DNA of 64,000 bases from Colletotrichum lupini. Its lineage: Eukaryota > Ascomycota > Sordariomycetes > Glomerellales > Glomerellaceae. The stretch is from NCBI RefSeq assembly GCF_023278565.1, contig NC_064682.1, positions 1,674,001 through 1,738,000 on the forward strand, written 5' to 3'. The first letter of the stretch is position 1; every line of letters begins with the position of its first letter. The notes below the pieces were generated by a model. The model was not told the origin of the DNA. It was given only the letters and a program-made list of their open reading frames with translations, and made no database searches. The position numbers and the translations under genes are program-made. Positions 12,035 to 24,303 of the stretch are shown here, in pieces.

Positions 12035-15000
12035 GAGAAGAATCAGCAATTAGAATGTCGGGGCAACGAGATGCCCAAATCAGCAGCTCCGGACGAAGGA
12101 GCGCCGGCGCCTGTAACGACAGCTGAACAAGTATAGGCAACATTAGTGATATCCAGTGCCTGGAAGCACGAACAAAATGGGGGGACGAAAGGGTTGTGGA
12201 GTGTATACAATTGCGAGTATCGAGGCTCCGTGATAGGCCACTTGGCGCGTGAAGCGCAACGGGTTATGAGAGGTTGCAGAGGGCAACGCGGAGACTGGTG
12301 TGTTTTGATATGCAACGACCGGCATATTCGGAAAGGAAACTCGGCGTCCCGGGACAAGCTCAGGCTTTGCGTGTACGACTTCGGATTGCGCTTTTGGTTC
12401 TTAGAAGCTCCGGAGGTTATGATAGCTTTCTTCATTGCACTGGATTTTCTGTTTCGGAGCTTTCTTGAAACTTTTGATGGTTCGCTCTCGTGCGCATTGA
12501 GCAGAGTCGAGTCGTCCGACTGCCTCCAGGCACGTGTACCGCTCCAGATCGGAGTACGGCAGAAGAGGATCGGCATCAAGCTTGCCAGCTCACAGCTTAC
12601 AAGTGATGTTGCGCAAGCTTCCTAGCATTGTTCTTGTTCAGTCGCTATAGCTTGAACCACAGCTAGCTTGCGAAGCGAGTCAACGGTGAGGATCGAAAGA
12701 AAAATGGCACTAGTGGTGCCGGTGGCGGGAGGAGGGGGAGCCAGCCAGGTAATAGCTCGCAGGCCTCGGAGCTAAGGTGAGCAGCAAAAGAGCTACTTCT
12801 CATGCAGAGGGACATCACGCACATTGTGAAGCGTGACCGTGAAACCATGACCGCCGTTTGGGGGGTTTGACCCAATTGGACGAGCTAGATAGTTCATGAT
12901 GGAGGCTTGGAGCGGGAGGGGGGGCATGGCCGGAATCTGCCCCTCGTGTTTCTAGTCGCGAACTACCTAGTGTGAGTGAATACTCAAGTTTTTTTTTTTT
13001 CCTTCTTCTTGCTTCTGAACGTATCCTGTGAAGCCCCGGATATTGACGTATGCCTCGTCATTTTTTTTCCCCTGCGCGGGGAGTGTAACGTGATGAACGG
13101 TTAGCTTTGTGGATACCTGCCGTGCTACCGAGTACAGACTCTCTCTGGCCTTCCATTTTCTGGGGACGATGGCGTTCGGTTGATGGGAGATAGCAGCATC
13201 CATCCGTACGACGCCAAGAAGTGAAAGAGCTGGCGTAATTGGCAATTAGGTTATGGCAAAGAGTGTTTGTCAAAAGTCGAGCGCAATTTATATCATCACC
13301 CATCGCATTACTGGCAATGAACCTGGTCGTGAATTCAATGGGTAGAGACCAAGAACTTGAGGACGGCAACGCACTACATGGCGTCATCCAGCAGCAGCGC
13401 CGTGGGAAGGCGGAGCTGCTGAAAAAAAGCCGTGGTCCAGCTCTGGACGAAACGAACGGCACAGTGAAGATGCAAGAAAGGTGAACGGAGCTTCTGGCCC
13501 TGATCGACCGTGACGATGTGTTTCCCCGTTTTCCTCCCCACAAGGGTCCTGCGAGATGAAGGAAGGGTTTGCTTATCTAGAAGAACCTCAGTCGCGAAGC
13601 TGGCACAAGGAGTAGGATTTTTCCGGCCGGGCCAGCTCAACTTTTTTTCTTCGAATCTTCGAAGAAACCTCGGGAATCACCTTTGCTTGGAGCTTGTTTT
13701 GAGACGATCGGTTTCCCGGTCCCGCCTCTCGCCCAGGGCGTTCCAGCAACTGTCATCATCCGAAGAAAGCCAGCCAGGTGCTGGAGCATTTTCCAGGGAC
13801 ACTCGTGGATCGATCGTCAAACAATGGGGCTCTTTCCCGTCTCCAGTTGACGGTTAATAATGACAGTGCATTGCTGGATAACGGAGCCGTCTACGCTGGT
13901 TCCAATTCTCTGTGACAGTCTGACGGAAGGACCTCCACTTGGGATGTCGTCAATTGAAAGACATCCGTAATTCTGACGGAAAAGGGAGCGTTCTGGCCGT
14001 CTGAAAAAAAGAGCCGGGCTGAGCGCGAACGGTGGGAGGGAGCCAAGACCGTGACAGCGGCCGTCAGAGGCCGTCGGAGACAGCGTCCGACACAAGCCAG
14101 CTCTCAATGTTCAAGCGATTGTAGGAGAGGCATTTGTTCATGGCCCGAGGACCAAGGCAATTGAGAATTGCCGCCCCGAGAAAATCCCTCGAGCATGCCC
14201 GCACGCGCTCCGGCGCCCGTCCAGATGCTTCCGAGTTGCCAGAGATGGAAGCCCGAGAGGCGGTGCCGTTTAGATCCAAGTGATGCTCCTGGACAAGCGC
14301 CCGCAGTCACAGTCCGAGAAGCCGGAATATCCAATTAAATGGATCATGTCTCTAGTTGTTGCGGTGAGAGATGAGTACGTATTCCAGAGAATAACAGTGT
14401 GGTGCAATACAGGGTAAGCTAGTATATGAACCACAGACTGAACAGAGAGACTGTGAGAGAGTATTGCGAGGGATCACGATGGTCCATTGGCAGGGTTGTC
14501 TAAAACGGCTCCCTCTCTTGGGCATGTGTTTGTGTGGGAAATGTTGTATCGAGATCCAAACGGACGAGGCACCGTCGTCTGGCCAGCTGCAGGCCGGTGC
14601 CCTTTCCATGCAGAGCTTGCAGCATCTCGTGGTCTGGGAGGTGGGGCTGGTCTTGGGAGACAATGACACTGGACTCTCGGGGGCGGGAAGAGGTCAAAGG
14701 CTTTTAGGGCGAGTCGAGGCGCACTGTAGACTTGTTGTGTTGGTAGCCAAAGACGCAATATGGTCCGGTAAGGTCCAGGTATCTCGCTGGGCCTCTCTTC
14801 CCGGTTCACGCATCCGGTTCCTGGCAAAGGTACTTGACGAAATCGAGAAGGTACCTGCTCTCGGGACCGCCCATGCCCCGGGTCTGGCCCGCCTGAGGCT
14901 GGACGCCTGGGGGGTCGGTGGCCATGGTCAGCGGGTGACTTTTTGAACTTTTCTCAGTGGACAGTTTCGATTGGGGCGCAGGCGGGCTCGACCTTGGACC

Positions 15001-15185
15001 AGACGACGCCCTGTGGAGATGCCGTCCACTATGGGCGAGGGCCACGGTGGGTATCCTGGGACCGGCTGCCCTGCCCGCCGCTGGATGAGTCCAGGGTCGA
15101 CTTGTCGAGAGGACGGGAAGCTGGCCATGTCTTTGTTGCCTCTGGACGTTTGACCAGCCAGGGGAAACAATGTTGTTGATTCTTG

Positions 15186-15223
<38 letters not shown>

Positions 15224-17726
15224 TCCCAGGTCGTACAGAGAGTGACTCTGAAATTAGAACGTGGTGAAGAAGAATGCAAGGTGGCCGGATGTGCGTGAAC
15301 GTTGCGCCAAGTCGTGTCTGTTGGAAGACTGGAACGAAGGAACCCCCCGTGTCCCAGATGGACATTCCCAGGGCGCAGGTGACTCGGGACGAGATAGGTT
15401 TCGCGTTGCTGATTCTAGATTTCGACGCTGACGCGAGCACACACAAATGGGAAGCAGAGCACGTTTGATCTGGTCGAGGCGTTGGCAGGTGACGGCCGAG
15501 GGAATCCACAGTCACAGTGCCCTTTTTTTGTGTTTTCCCCTTCCCCGTCTTTTGGTGCTATTTGTAGTTGAGTGCTTCGGAATCCTTGGAAGCGGGTTTG
15601 CGAACGGCCGGCGAATTTGGCGAGTCGTTGAATCTCAACCAGGCCTGTAGACTGGTTTGAACGCAATTGGTGCTGTCCTGTGCTGGGATCTTCACACTCA
15701 ATTGAGCCTCTGACGCCTCTCTCAGAGTGGCAGCTGCAATAAGAGTAGACGTGGATCTGGGTTGGAAGGACACTTGGTTCGATCGATCGATTGGGGGTGG
15801 GATGATGGAGAGTTTCCTGGTCAACTTTCTTCCCGATGGCCCTGGAGCAGTCGGTTGAAGTGTTCCTGTCTGAAAGTAACAGCAAACAAAGCGAGTCAAC
15901 AGAAAAGAACAACTCACCTCTTGCTCATATCAGCTAGCTGCTTCCTGGACGCGATGTTGCTTTGTCTGGTCCGTAAGGTAGGTAGGTAATAGCTTGCCGT
16001 TCGTATCGTTGAGAGGAAGGTCGTCCCCTGACGTTGAAGACGAGAAAAGGTACCTTGCTGGATGGGAGGTATCGTAGGTATTCGTACATTTCGTACAAGT
16101 ACACGACCTCGTGGGAAGGTAAGGAAAAAGACTTCGACTTTGATTATTGCAACTTACACTACAATTCGAGGTGAGCACCTCAGTCTCTAGCGCATGCCGT
16201 ATGATGCATTAGTGGGCAAATGGCGGGGTACTGTGGATTCCCCAAAAACAGATCATTCAGTACTGTGCCAATACGGGAGGAGACTTACTGTATGACAGCA
16301 AGCCCTCAAACCTGCAGCTTTCAATGCAAAGAGTGCCACCAAAGTGCGCATCGCCGGCACAGCGTCAACTCGACGGCCAGGTACTCGAGGTACTCGTGTA
16401 CATGTTCTTCTGCTTTTCTCGCTGGACCGGCATCGAGCATCCCTGCTTTTGTGCCATGGAATACGTCGCTCGTGACTGGCTGAGAGAGGGCAGCAGCACC
16501 GTCACCGAACCAGCTGGTTTCGTCAAGCCAGAATATAAAAGCTCGAGGGTCAAGGTGACTTTTCTCCTGCTTGCTGCCACCCCCTGGATTTGCTCGTCAT
16601 ATCATCTGTTCAATGTGTGTACTCAGCATACAAATCAACTCTCTCACCATCTTCCGTTTGCCCTTCACCTTGCGAGCGTTACGATAACACCAATTCCACA
16701 CAGCATCACGGAATAGCCCAGCTCTTTAGGATCTCACTCCCACCACCTCAATTCACCTTATCTCTTATCTCTCACCTTTAGCTGTAAGTGGACTCCGTCC
16801 TGCCAGACCGCACTCGTCATTGTTGGTTTCCCACCGGACTTCCCTCCCTCCCTCTCCCGCACCATACGGCAATCAACAACCCTTCCCCCGGTTTGCTGAG
16901 CTTGGTTTACTGCTACTACTCCGTACTGGTATCCCTACTCCTCCGCCCACACAACCCTCCTCTTCCTCCTCCAAGTGGTCGTCCAATGCTTTGCTGCACA
17001 TTGTCAGCACACCACCACCAAAACCATAACCATTGCCCTGCTTGATGCAGGTGTTGGGGAAGGACAGGGCAGGCAGGCCCACCTTGCGCTTTTTCAGCCG
17101 GGGCGGACTCAGCTATCACCATCTTTCGGTGTGTGCGAGTCTCCTGTAATGGAGCTCTCTGGAGGCTTTTACCTGCTTGTGGTGCAAAAGCCTCCCTCGT
17201 GTACCTTACCTTACTCGTGATATGACACCGTCTTATCATCGGGAAATCACTTACCTTATCAACAAAGATTGAGCGTCAAAACTCAAACCCGCTGTTCCCA
17301 GCAAGGCTGCATTCTTCCGGTCGCCCATCCGGTGCTTGTCTTGTCTTCTCTCCCCGCCCCTGCCTGTCTTGTTTTGCCTGTTAAATTCACCCTATTCCAC
17401 TTTCTCCAGTCTTGTTATCTCGCCTTCAGCTGCCACCCACACTAGAAAACAAGGCGGCTACAGAATACACACCAATCGCCTGAACAAGGGGGAAGCGAGC
17501 ACGTTCTGCTCTTTGCTTTGACACACCGCCTCAAATCCATGTACTAATTGCAGCTTCCGCGCTCTCTAGGCTCCCTGTTACTTGTTGCGCCCTCTTAGTC
17601 GCGCCTAGATCAAAAGCTCGTCCAGCCCCGACTAGTACACTTAGCAGCACCCCCGATCATCTTCAACTCGGCTGCAAGTCGTTGTATTTCTCTTTTCTAC
17701 GTATTCGAACAAACCACACAGTCAAA
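12035..17726. other. 5.7-kb gene-poor interval upstream of AIM21
   Basis: Open frames of 150-195 residues occur on both strands, but none shows recognisable motifs or a consistent splice model. The first 600 nt are probably TVP18 3' UTR. A (TG)18 microsatellite lies at 15187-15222. From about 16550 the plus strand becomes pyrimidine-rich with repeated ACCTTA units (for example 17202-17215), consistent with promoter and 5' UTR of AIM21. Confidence 0.5.
15187..15222. repeat. (TG)18 microsatellite
   Basis: A perfect tract of 18 TG units in the gene-poor interval. It could adopt alternative helical forms and is probably length-polymorphic. Confidence 0.95.
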
Positions 17727-20535
17727 ATGTCTACCGCATCAGTACAACAACCGATTATCCCTCCCCGACCTTCTAGGAGTCAGGATAAGGAGGAGAACAG
17801 CAACACTTCGTCTCTCCCCAAAATCCCTCCTCGTCCCATCAAGCGTTTCGACCGCTCCGTCTCTCCGAATCCCGATCGATATGCGCCCTCTCCACTGAAC
17901 GAGAGCCCTTTCTCAAAGAGCCCCAAGGCTACTCGTTCCTCGCCGAGCAATGGCTTCCTCTCTTCTCACGACCCCATTCATCACCGCCCCGGTAGCGTGT
18001 CTATGCCTTCCGTTGGTGAGGAGGGTAACGAATACGATGCCATCAACGATGGATTTGTCAAGCCGCCTCCCAAGGCACCTTCATCTCCTGAACACACCCG
18101 CTTCGCTGCGGAAGACCTGAAGCTTCACGCTCCTAAGCCCACTGTTCCGGCTCAGAGTGCCAAGCAGAGAGTTATGGCAGTGACCCGCACCGATTCGGAT
18201 AAGGCTGCCTCCTTTGGCATTGGCAAGCCCAGCAGTGACGACACCAGACCCAGCAGTCTCAGGAAGAAGGCCAGCTCGAGTGCCCTGTCTCAAAAGTCAG
18301 AGAGTGCCTACGGCGATGAGGAGCATGGCATCCCCGAGATTGGCCAGCGTGTTCCCATGAACCCCCACTTGGGTGACGTCCAGGCTCCTTCTCCTGCTCC
18401 TGGTTCTGGCGCTGCCCCCGAGAGCCTCAGGTCGGGAACTCCGCGAAACCACTCCCGCAAGCACAGCTCGCGTGGTTTCAACGAGCTCCCTCCTGGCAGC
18501 TACGGTCTTCATGGCCACAGCACAGCTTTGCCCACCGACAAGTTTGAGAAGGCCTGGTACGACAAGCACCCGGATTTCCTGAAGAAGGACTGCAAACCTT
18601 CTCTCCACGACCGCCAAAACGACTACGCCATGAGCAGCACGGATCTGAACAAGATTGTCAAGGAGACCCACAGCCGTGGTTCTGGCATGGGTAAGTCGTG
18701 CAAACATAATTCCACGAGTATAGAGGCAGTCACTAACTTGAACAGGAACCTCCGCTTCATATGTTGGCACCCCCAGCGAGGAAGTTGGATACCAGGCTTC
18801 TGCAGAGTACACCTCTCGCATCTCCTCCCCTGAACTTCAGCGCATCAAGTCTCCTCAAAGTCCTTCGAAGGATTCTCATCCTCAGGTTTCTGTGTCTTCT
18901 CCGGACAATGCCGCCGGAAGCGATGACGGTATCGTCCACGTCGACGAATCTCACAACCGCCGCAGGAGTTTCGTGTCGCACGACCCTGGACACGAGAACA
19001 AGTACAACGCACCTATTCTGGCCGAAGACGAGTCTGGAGGAGACGTCCACCCGTACGACCTCCAGCCCGCTGTTGAGCCCCCCCCACCAGAGCGCTCTGG
19101 CAGTGCCTTTGAGATGGAGAAGCCGAACCGTCCCACAAGTCGACCCACTAGTATTTACAACAACAACCAGTCACAAACCGACCTGGTACACACCCCACTT
19201 GCGGATGTTGAAGAGTACGAGCCACTCTTCGACGAGGAGCGCCCGGAGGGCAAGAAGTCTGAGGCCGAGGCAGCCAGCTCGAAGCCTCGTCACAAGTTCC
19301 CAAGCAAGGACGTCTGGGAGGACGCCCCCGATAGCGTCAACTATACCGCCGAAGTTTCGACCCCGGAGCCCACAGAATCAGAACGACCTTCCTCCAGACG
19401 CCGTTCCGAACTTCCCACAGAAAACCCCGCCTTGGAGTTTGCCCGCAGACAAGAACAACTCGCAGAGCAGGAAGGCCGTGGGGTAGATGCAAAGCAGATG
19501 AAGCCAGTGCCTGCCGCTCTCCAGAAGGCCAAGGAAGAGGCTCGCCCGACCATGTCGAACCGGTTTCCCAGTCGCGACGTCTGGGAGGATACGCCAGAAA
19601 GCGCCATGCACGAGGCTATCGTGGACACACCTGAGCCAAAGGATGAGTCCCCGGTAGAAAAGCCGTTTGTGCCAGCACGCCCGCAGAAGAAGGGTTCACA
19701 ATCGAGCGCTACCGCAGAACCACCTTCCATTCCTGAGCGGCCAAGAAAACAGAACTCGACAAGTGAGGATAAGGCTAAGCCGGCTGTCTCGGACAAGTCA
19801 AAACCTCAAATTCCTGCTCGCCCTACCAAGACCCTTCCTTCCGGCGTCGACTCCAAGGAGCAAGACTCTGCTCCCAAGCAGAAGCCAGCTATTCCTGGCA
19901 AACCTGCCGGAGGCAAGATCGCAGCGCTCCAGGCCGGTTTCTTGTCTGACCTTAACAAGCGCCTTCAGTTGGGACCTACAGCTCCGAAGAAGGAAGAACC
20001 CCCCGCGGCGGATGTTGCGGAGGAGAAGGAGAAGGCGCCCCTCGCTGATGCTAGGAAAGGTCGTGCTCGTGGTCCCCAGCGTAGGGCTCCGGCGGCGAAG
20101 AGCCCAGCTCCCGCAGCCGTTGAGGCCAAGTCCGGACCTACACTCTCCTTCTCTCCTCTCAGAATCTGCTGGAGCATTGGCGATAGCGGTGTTCTAGAGG
20201 TCGACGACGGTTCCAAAGAAGAACCCACCAAGGAGCCGGTTCCCGAGGTCGCCAGCACGGCTGCAGAGACCAAGGAGATCAAGCCTGAAGTCTCGGCCAA
20301 GACGGAAGCACCCGAGGTGCCCGCCACTACGGAACCTGCTGCAGAGACTGCGGGAGTGGCCGAGGCTGAGGTTCCAAAGCCTGTGGAAGCTGAAGATGAG
20401 GCTGAGGCGCCGAAGGAGGTCGTGAAGACCCTGGCGGCTAATACTGCTGGCGAGCCTGTGGTCGAGGCGACTCTCGAGAAGGGTGCCGACGTCGAGCCTG
20501 TTAATGTGAAGCAAACCGGAGGCGAAGCGGCATAA
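17727..20535 (+). CDS. AIM21: Aim21-like actin patch protein
   Basis: Two exons (17727-18690, 18746-20535) with a GTAAGT...CAG intron of 55 nt give 917 residues. Yeast Aim21 acts at cortical actin patches with Tda2, restrains actin barbed-end assembly and binds SH3 proteins. The protein here is almost entirely low-complexity. Proline-rich SH3-ligand-like sequences lie at the N-terminus (IIPPRPSR, KIPPRPIKRF) and centre (FVPARPQKK, IPERPRK, IPARPTK, IPGKPAGG). An FPS-K/R-DVWED motif occurs twice, at about 504 and 593. A conserved-looking block, AALQAGFLSDLNKRLQLGP, precedes RGPQRRAPA. The C-terminal 120 residues are Glu/Ala/Pro-rich. Start context AAA-ATG is good. Family assignment is by pattern recognition and is fairly firm; details of partners are inferred from yeast. 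Confidence 0.88.
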
Positions 20536-21586
20536 AATGTTGCAGAGTGGCCGGTACGAGAGTGAGTGATTGGTGTGTCATGACGCAAAAAAAAAAACAG
20601 CACTAGACCGGCATTCTGTTGGCGTAAAGTTTTTTTTTTCGGTTTGATGGTTTTCGGGTCATCCAACTATACTTCTACGTTCCCTAACTTTGCCGTATGA
20701 CTTTGCAGCGATTTGTTGAATAGGTAGCAATTTGATACTGCGTTTGTTGTCTCTTTCCGATGGAAGGACAGCCTCGCCTTCCGCGTCGGCTTGTGGATGA
20801 TCGCATACATAGCCTGGTGCGTGATTTTGTCAAGTGTTTCCCAAGGTAATGATGTAAGACTAAGCGCAGCTCCTGATATGAAGGACAGCATGGCCGGCAC
20901 ATGGGATGAGGCACTGCCTTGCGCACCTCTAAGTGTCTCGTGTGGAAAAGAGGCCATGTTGTAGAGGGTGAGTACATTTGGACGTGTAGTATGACGACGT
21001 AGTTTGCATGTTGTGATTATAGGCTATGAGGGGAGTGCTGACTCTGAGAGATGTTTGCCTTGTTGCTGAACCTGCGAGATCTGAACTAAGCTAATAACCT
21101 ATATCTAGCATAGAAAATAGAGAACAATTCGATTCGGTTGTTACTTTACATTGTTTCTTTTTCAAATGCCGCGGCATTGCCCCTGTGACTACTTATCCCT
21201 GACAAAATCGTTGCGCTTGATGGAATGTATAAACGATTTCCCGCGACATGGAGTTGGTGTATGAACAACTACAGTATACATCCAGCCGTTGGCTCTTCAG
21301 CTAAGGCCAGGTACAGGTTCACGTCTGCGTTGATTCGTGGCTGGTGTCCAAAGACGGGATACTGGTGTTTTTCAAAGCGCTCTCGAGAGGAAAATAACTC
21401 ACCTTGGGAACATACCAGCCCTCCCTACATATGATCAACGATATAAGCGACTCGGGGAGGTCACCACCAGGAAAGCTGGACCTTTTTACTTTCCAAAAAA
21501 AACTCTTTCCATTGGTGCTCCCTCCGAATCAGCCAGCGATTCTGAAGCATGTCATTAGATGTTAAACCACCGCTCCCAACATTTTC
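20536..21586. other. Intergenic region between convergent AIM21 and P450
   Basis: Contains an A11 run near 20586 and a T10 run near 20630 just downstream of the AIM21 stop, probably in its 3' UTR. Nothing else is recognised. Confidence 0.55.
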
Positions 21587-23484
21587 TCACTCTACATGTT
21601 CAAATCGTAGAATCAAGCGCTCGCCTACGGGCCGCGCCGTGTATGTGTCATCCTGCTCGATACCCGTATCATCAACCACATGCGTCGTGAAATTCGTCCA
21701 GATTGCTGCGGCTATGAGTTTCATCTCTGGAGAGTAGCGAAACAAGTCAGTAAAGGTAGAACTCTCTGGCACGAGAAGATGAGTTTGACCAGACATGACG
21801 GGAAGGCTCACCATTCATTGCAAAATTCGACCCAACGCACATCCTTCCCCCGCTCCCGAAGGCCCAGAAATACCGCAACATCTCCCTCCGCTGCGCCTCA
21901 CTCGTGTTCCACGCGAGCCAGCGGGTGTGGTCCCAGACTTCCGGGTCCGGGAAGACGGCTGCGTTGCGGTGGAGGGTGTAACCCAGCGCCGCGACGCGGA
22001 CGCCGCCGGGGACGTGGAAGTCGCCGAGGCGGCAGGGCGGGTGTGAGTGTGGGGTCTGGCGGGGTTCCGGGCCGGGGATCGGGGCGTGGAGGCGGAGGGT
22101 CTCCATTATTACGGCGTGGAGGATGGGGAGGGCGTCGACGTGTTTCGGGTCGGGGAGGGAGCCGGGTAGAGAAGCTGCGTTTGTTTCTGTTGCGTTTGTT
22201 GGCATTTTGAGGTCTGGTGAGAGGGTGAGGAGTTCTTGGCGGAGAGACTTTTGGAGGTCTGGGGACCGGGAGAGGTGCCAGGCGAGGTAGGTGAGTGCTA
22301 TCCCCGCCGTCTCTTGGCCTGCTAGGACCTGGTCTAGGATTTCGGAGGCGACTGATTTATTCTTTTGGAGGATTGTCGTCGGGTAGAGGATGGAGTCTTG
22401 CCCGTTTACGCGGCGCTCTTTCTCGATGCCGGCTTCCATTGCGCAGAGGACGACCGGTTCGTCCGCTACGTCTCTTTTGTCTTCTTGACCTTTTTCTTTT
22501 TCTGCAGCAGCAGTTGCCCCCTCCTTCTGATTACCACGAACGTACTCCCTCGCCCCCTCGCAGAGCCGCCAGTTCCAAGCCCGAATCTCGGCGTTGGCGT
22601 CGTCCACCCACGACGGGTACAGCTTCCACAGCCCCATCCCCAGCCGGGCAACGAGCGCGTTCAGCCGCGGGGTCTCCTGCGGCCAGAAGCCGTGGCTCGC
22701 GCGCGCGAGGTAGAGTTGGAGCCAGTGGTCCCTGTAGGCCTTTTGGCGGAGGAAATCTGTGCTGTTGCGGAGGCCAAAGGTGTAGGCTGTGATGAAGTCC
22801 ATTGTGGAGGCGAGGAAGGTGGAGAAGACGTCGATGCCGGCGCCGGGGGAGGGTCCGGGGTTGCTGGTGCCACTGCTGCCGGTGTCGATGTCGGTGCTGG
22901 TGCTCTTGGTGTGTCTGGATGATGAGGCGGAGAGTAAGGGGAGGAGACGGCCGAAGAGGATGGCGCGGGCTTGGGCTTTGGCGGGTTCCGAGGCGTGGAT
23001 GAAGGATTTGGCGTAGGCGTTTGAGACCATGCGTTTGCGGAGGGAGTGAGGTTTTGAGGCGAGTGTCGAGAACATGTTTGGGACGCTATGGATATGGTTT
23101 AGCAACAGAAAGCCCTCTCTTGTGACTGAGATATCCCATGATCGCCGGTAAGTAGACTCACCCGTAGTTGTTAAAGATGGAGTACCACTGGTCCTTCTCG
23201 AAGCCGCCCTGGTACACCGTCTTGAGGGCATCGTAGCCGTCGACGCTGAGCTCGTTGGGCCCGATGCGCACGACGGGGCCGAGCTTGAGGTGTGCTCTGT
23301 GAAGAGTGCGGTTTTGGCGGTTGGATTTCCGCGTGTATAAGATCCAGAGGGGGGAGATGTGACATGACCAGTGTGGAGCCGGGATCTTGGACAGGGGAGA
23401 GAGGAAGAGTGGTTGTAGGATGAGGGTGTAGAGTAGCCATGCTGCTGCGCTTGCAATTGCGACGGGAACCAAGTTGAAGCCCAT
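21587..23484 (-). CDS. Cytochrome P450 monooxygenase
   Basis: Exons 23484-23162, 23085-21812 and 21726-21587 encode 578 residues; both introns (76 and 85 nt) start GTGAG and keep frame. An N-terminal anchor lies at about 5-25, followed by a proline hinge (SPLSKIPAPHW), as in microsomal P450s of the ER. The I-helix AGQETAG, the K-helix ETLR and the heme loop FGSGGRMCVG with ligand Cys524 are all present, so the enzyme looks intact. Splicing the last intron restores the SNFAMNEMK helix after the heme loop. It is about 60-80 residues longer than usual because of two low-complexity loops, a Ser/Thr-rich one before the GAGIDVFSTF segment and a Lys/Glu-rich one after EGAREYVRG. No other biosynthetic gene is adjacent, so substrate and pathway cannot be given. 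Confidence 0.93.
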
Positions 23485-24303
23485 GTTGGTAAGTGAAGCT
23501 TGCTGGTATGTTTTAACTCATATATTCAAAGGGTGAGTTGATTTCCTGTGCGATTCGTCGAGCTTATCACTTCCCTCGCCAGTGTTATCTGGGAATTGCT
23601 CTGAGTTGTCATTGACCTGCACTAACAGCGGGGTCAACTGCATTTGTCACTTGGTGTCTCATGAACTCGGACCAGGCCCAAGGTACGTACACGCATCCAT
23701 CACCTACCCATGGGGTGTGAGCAGACTGGCCATCTACCTTAAAGACACGCCCTGAGCTTACGGTCGCCGTAGCCGCTTTACATGCAACTAACGGGGACCT
23801 CTGTGGTGTCATAGACAAAACCGACCAATCCTAACTGGGCCTGACTCCAGGCTGCCACTACACGGTGCCTGGTCATTGTGACTCTTTTGTACTTTGTATG
23901 TGGAGCTGGCTGACAACTTCAACGTCAACCAATTTCTTACCACTCTTTCAATAGCTTTCGGTTGTTGCCGTCCCCGGGATTTGATGAGAGACTTTTGATA
24001 TATTTATACAGGAAGAATACATGGTCTGGAACTAGGTTTCTTGTACGAGTTGCTTCACGGAACTACCCACACAACCTTAGCTAGAAGACTTTGTCCACTC
24101 CCTTGTCACTTTCCACATCCATCACATACACATCTCACTCGTCAGTACGGATATCTCAACACCAAGCCCCCTTCTCTCCGAGCCTATCCCCCTCTCATCA
24201 TATCTCAATTGGCATTCCTCTTACACTCCATGTCACTCAGATACCAAACATCAAACCAAATAAATAGAGTCCTCAGAAGAGACTCTTGAAAACCAAAGAA
24301 GAA
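23485..24303. other. Divergent promoter region, P450 and F-box gene
   Basis: Both flanking genes start here in opposite directions. A/T- and CT-rich stretches near 23990-24280 look like a promoter and leader for the F-box gene. No separate gene is seen. Confidence 0.6.

Noticed and set aside
14928..15515. 195-codon minus-strand frame across the (TG)18 tract
   Set aside because: It reads through a microsatellite as Thr-His repeats and has no conserved-looking sequence.
22365..22922. Open frame antisense to the cytochrome P450
   Set aside because: It overlaps well-supported P450 exon sequence and carries no motifs.
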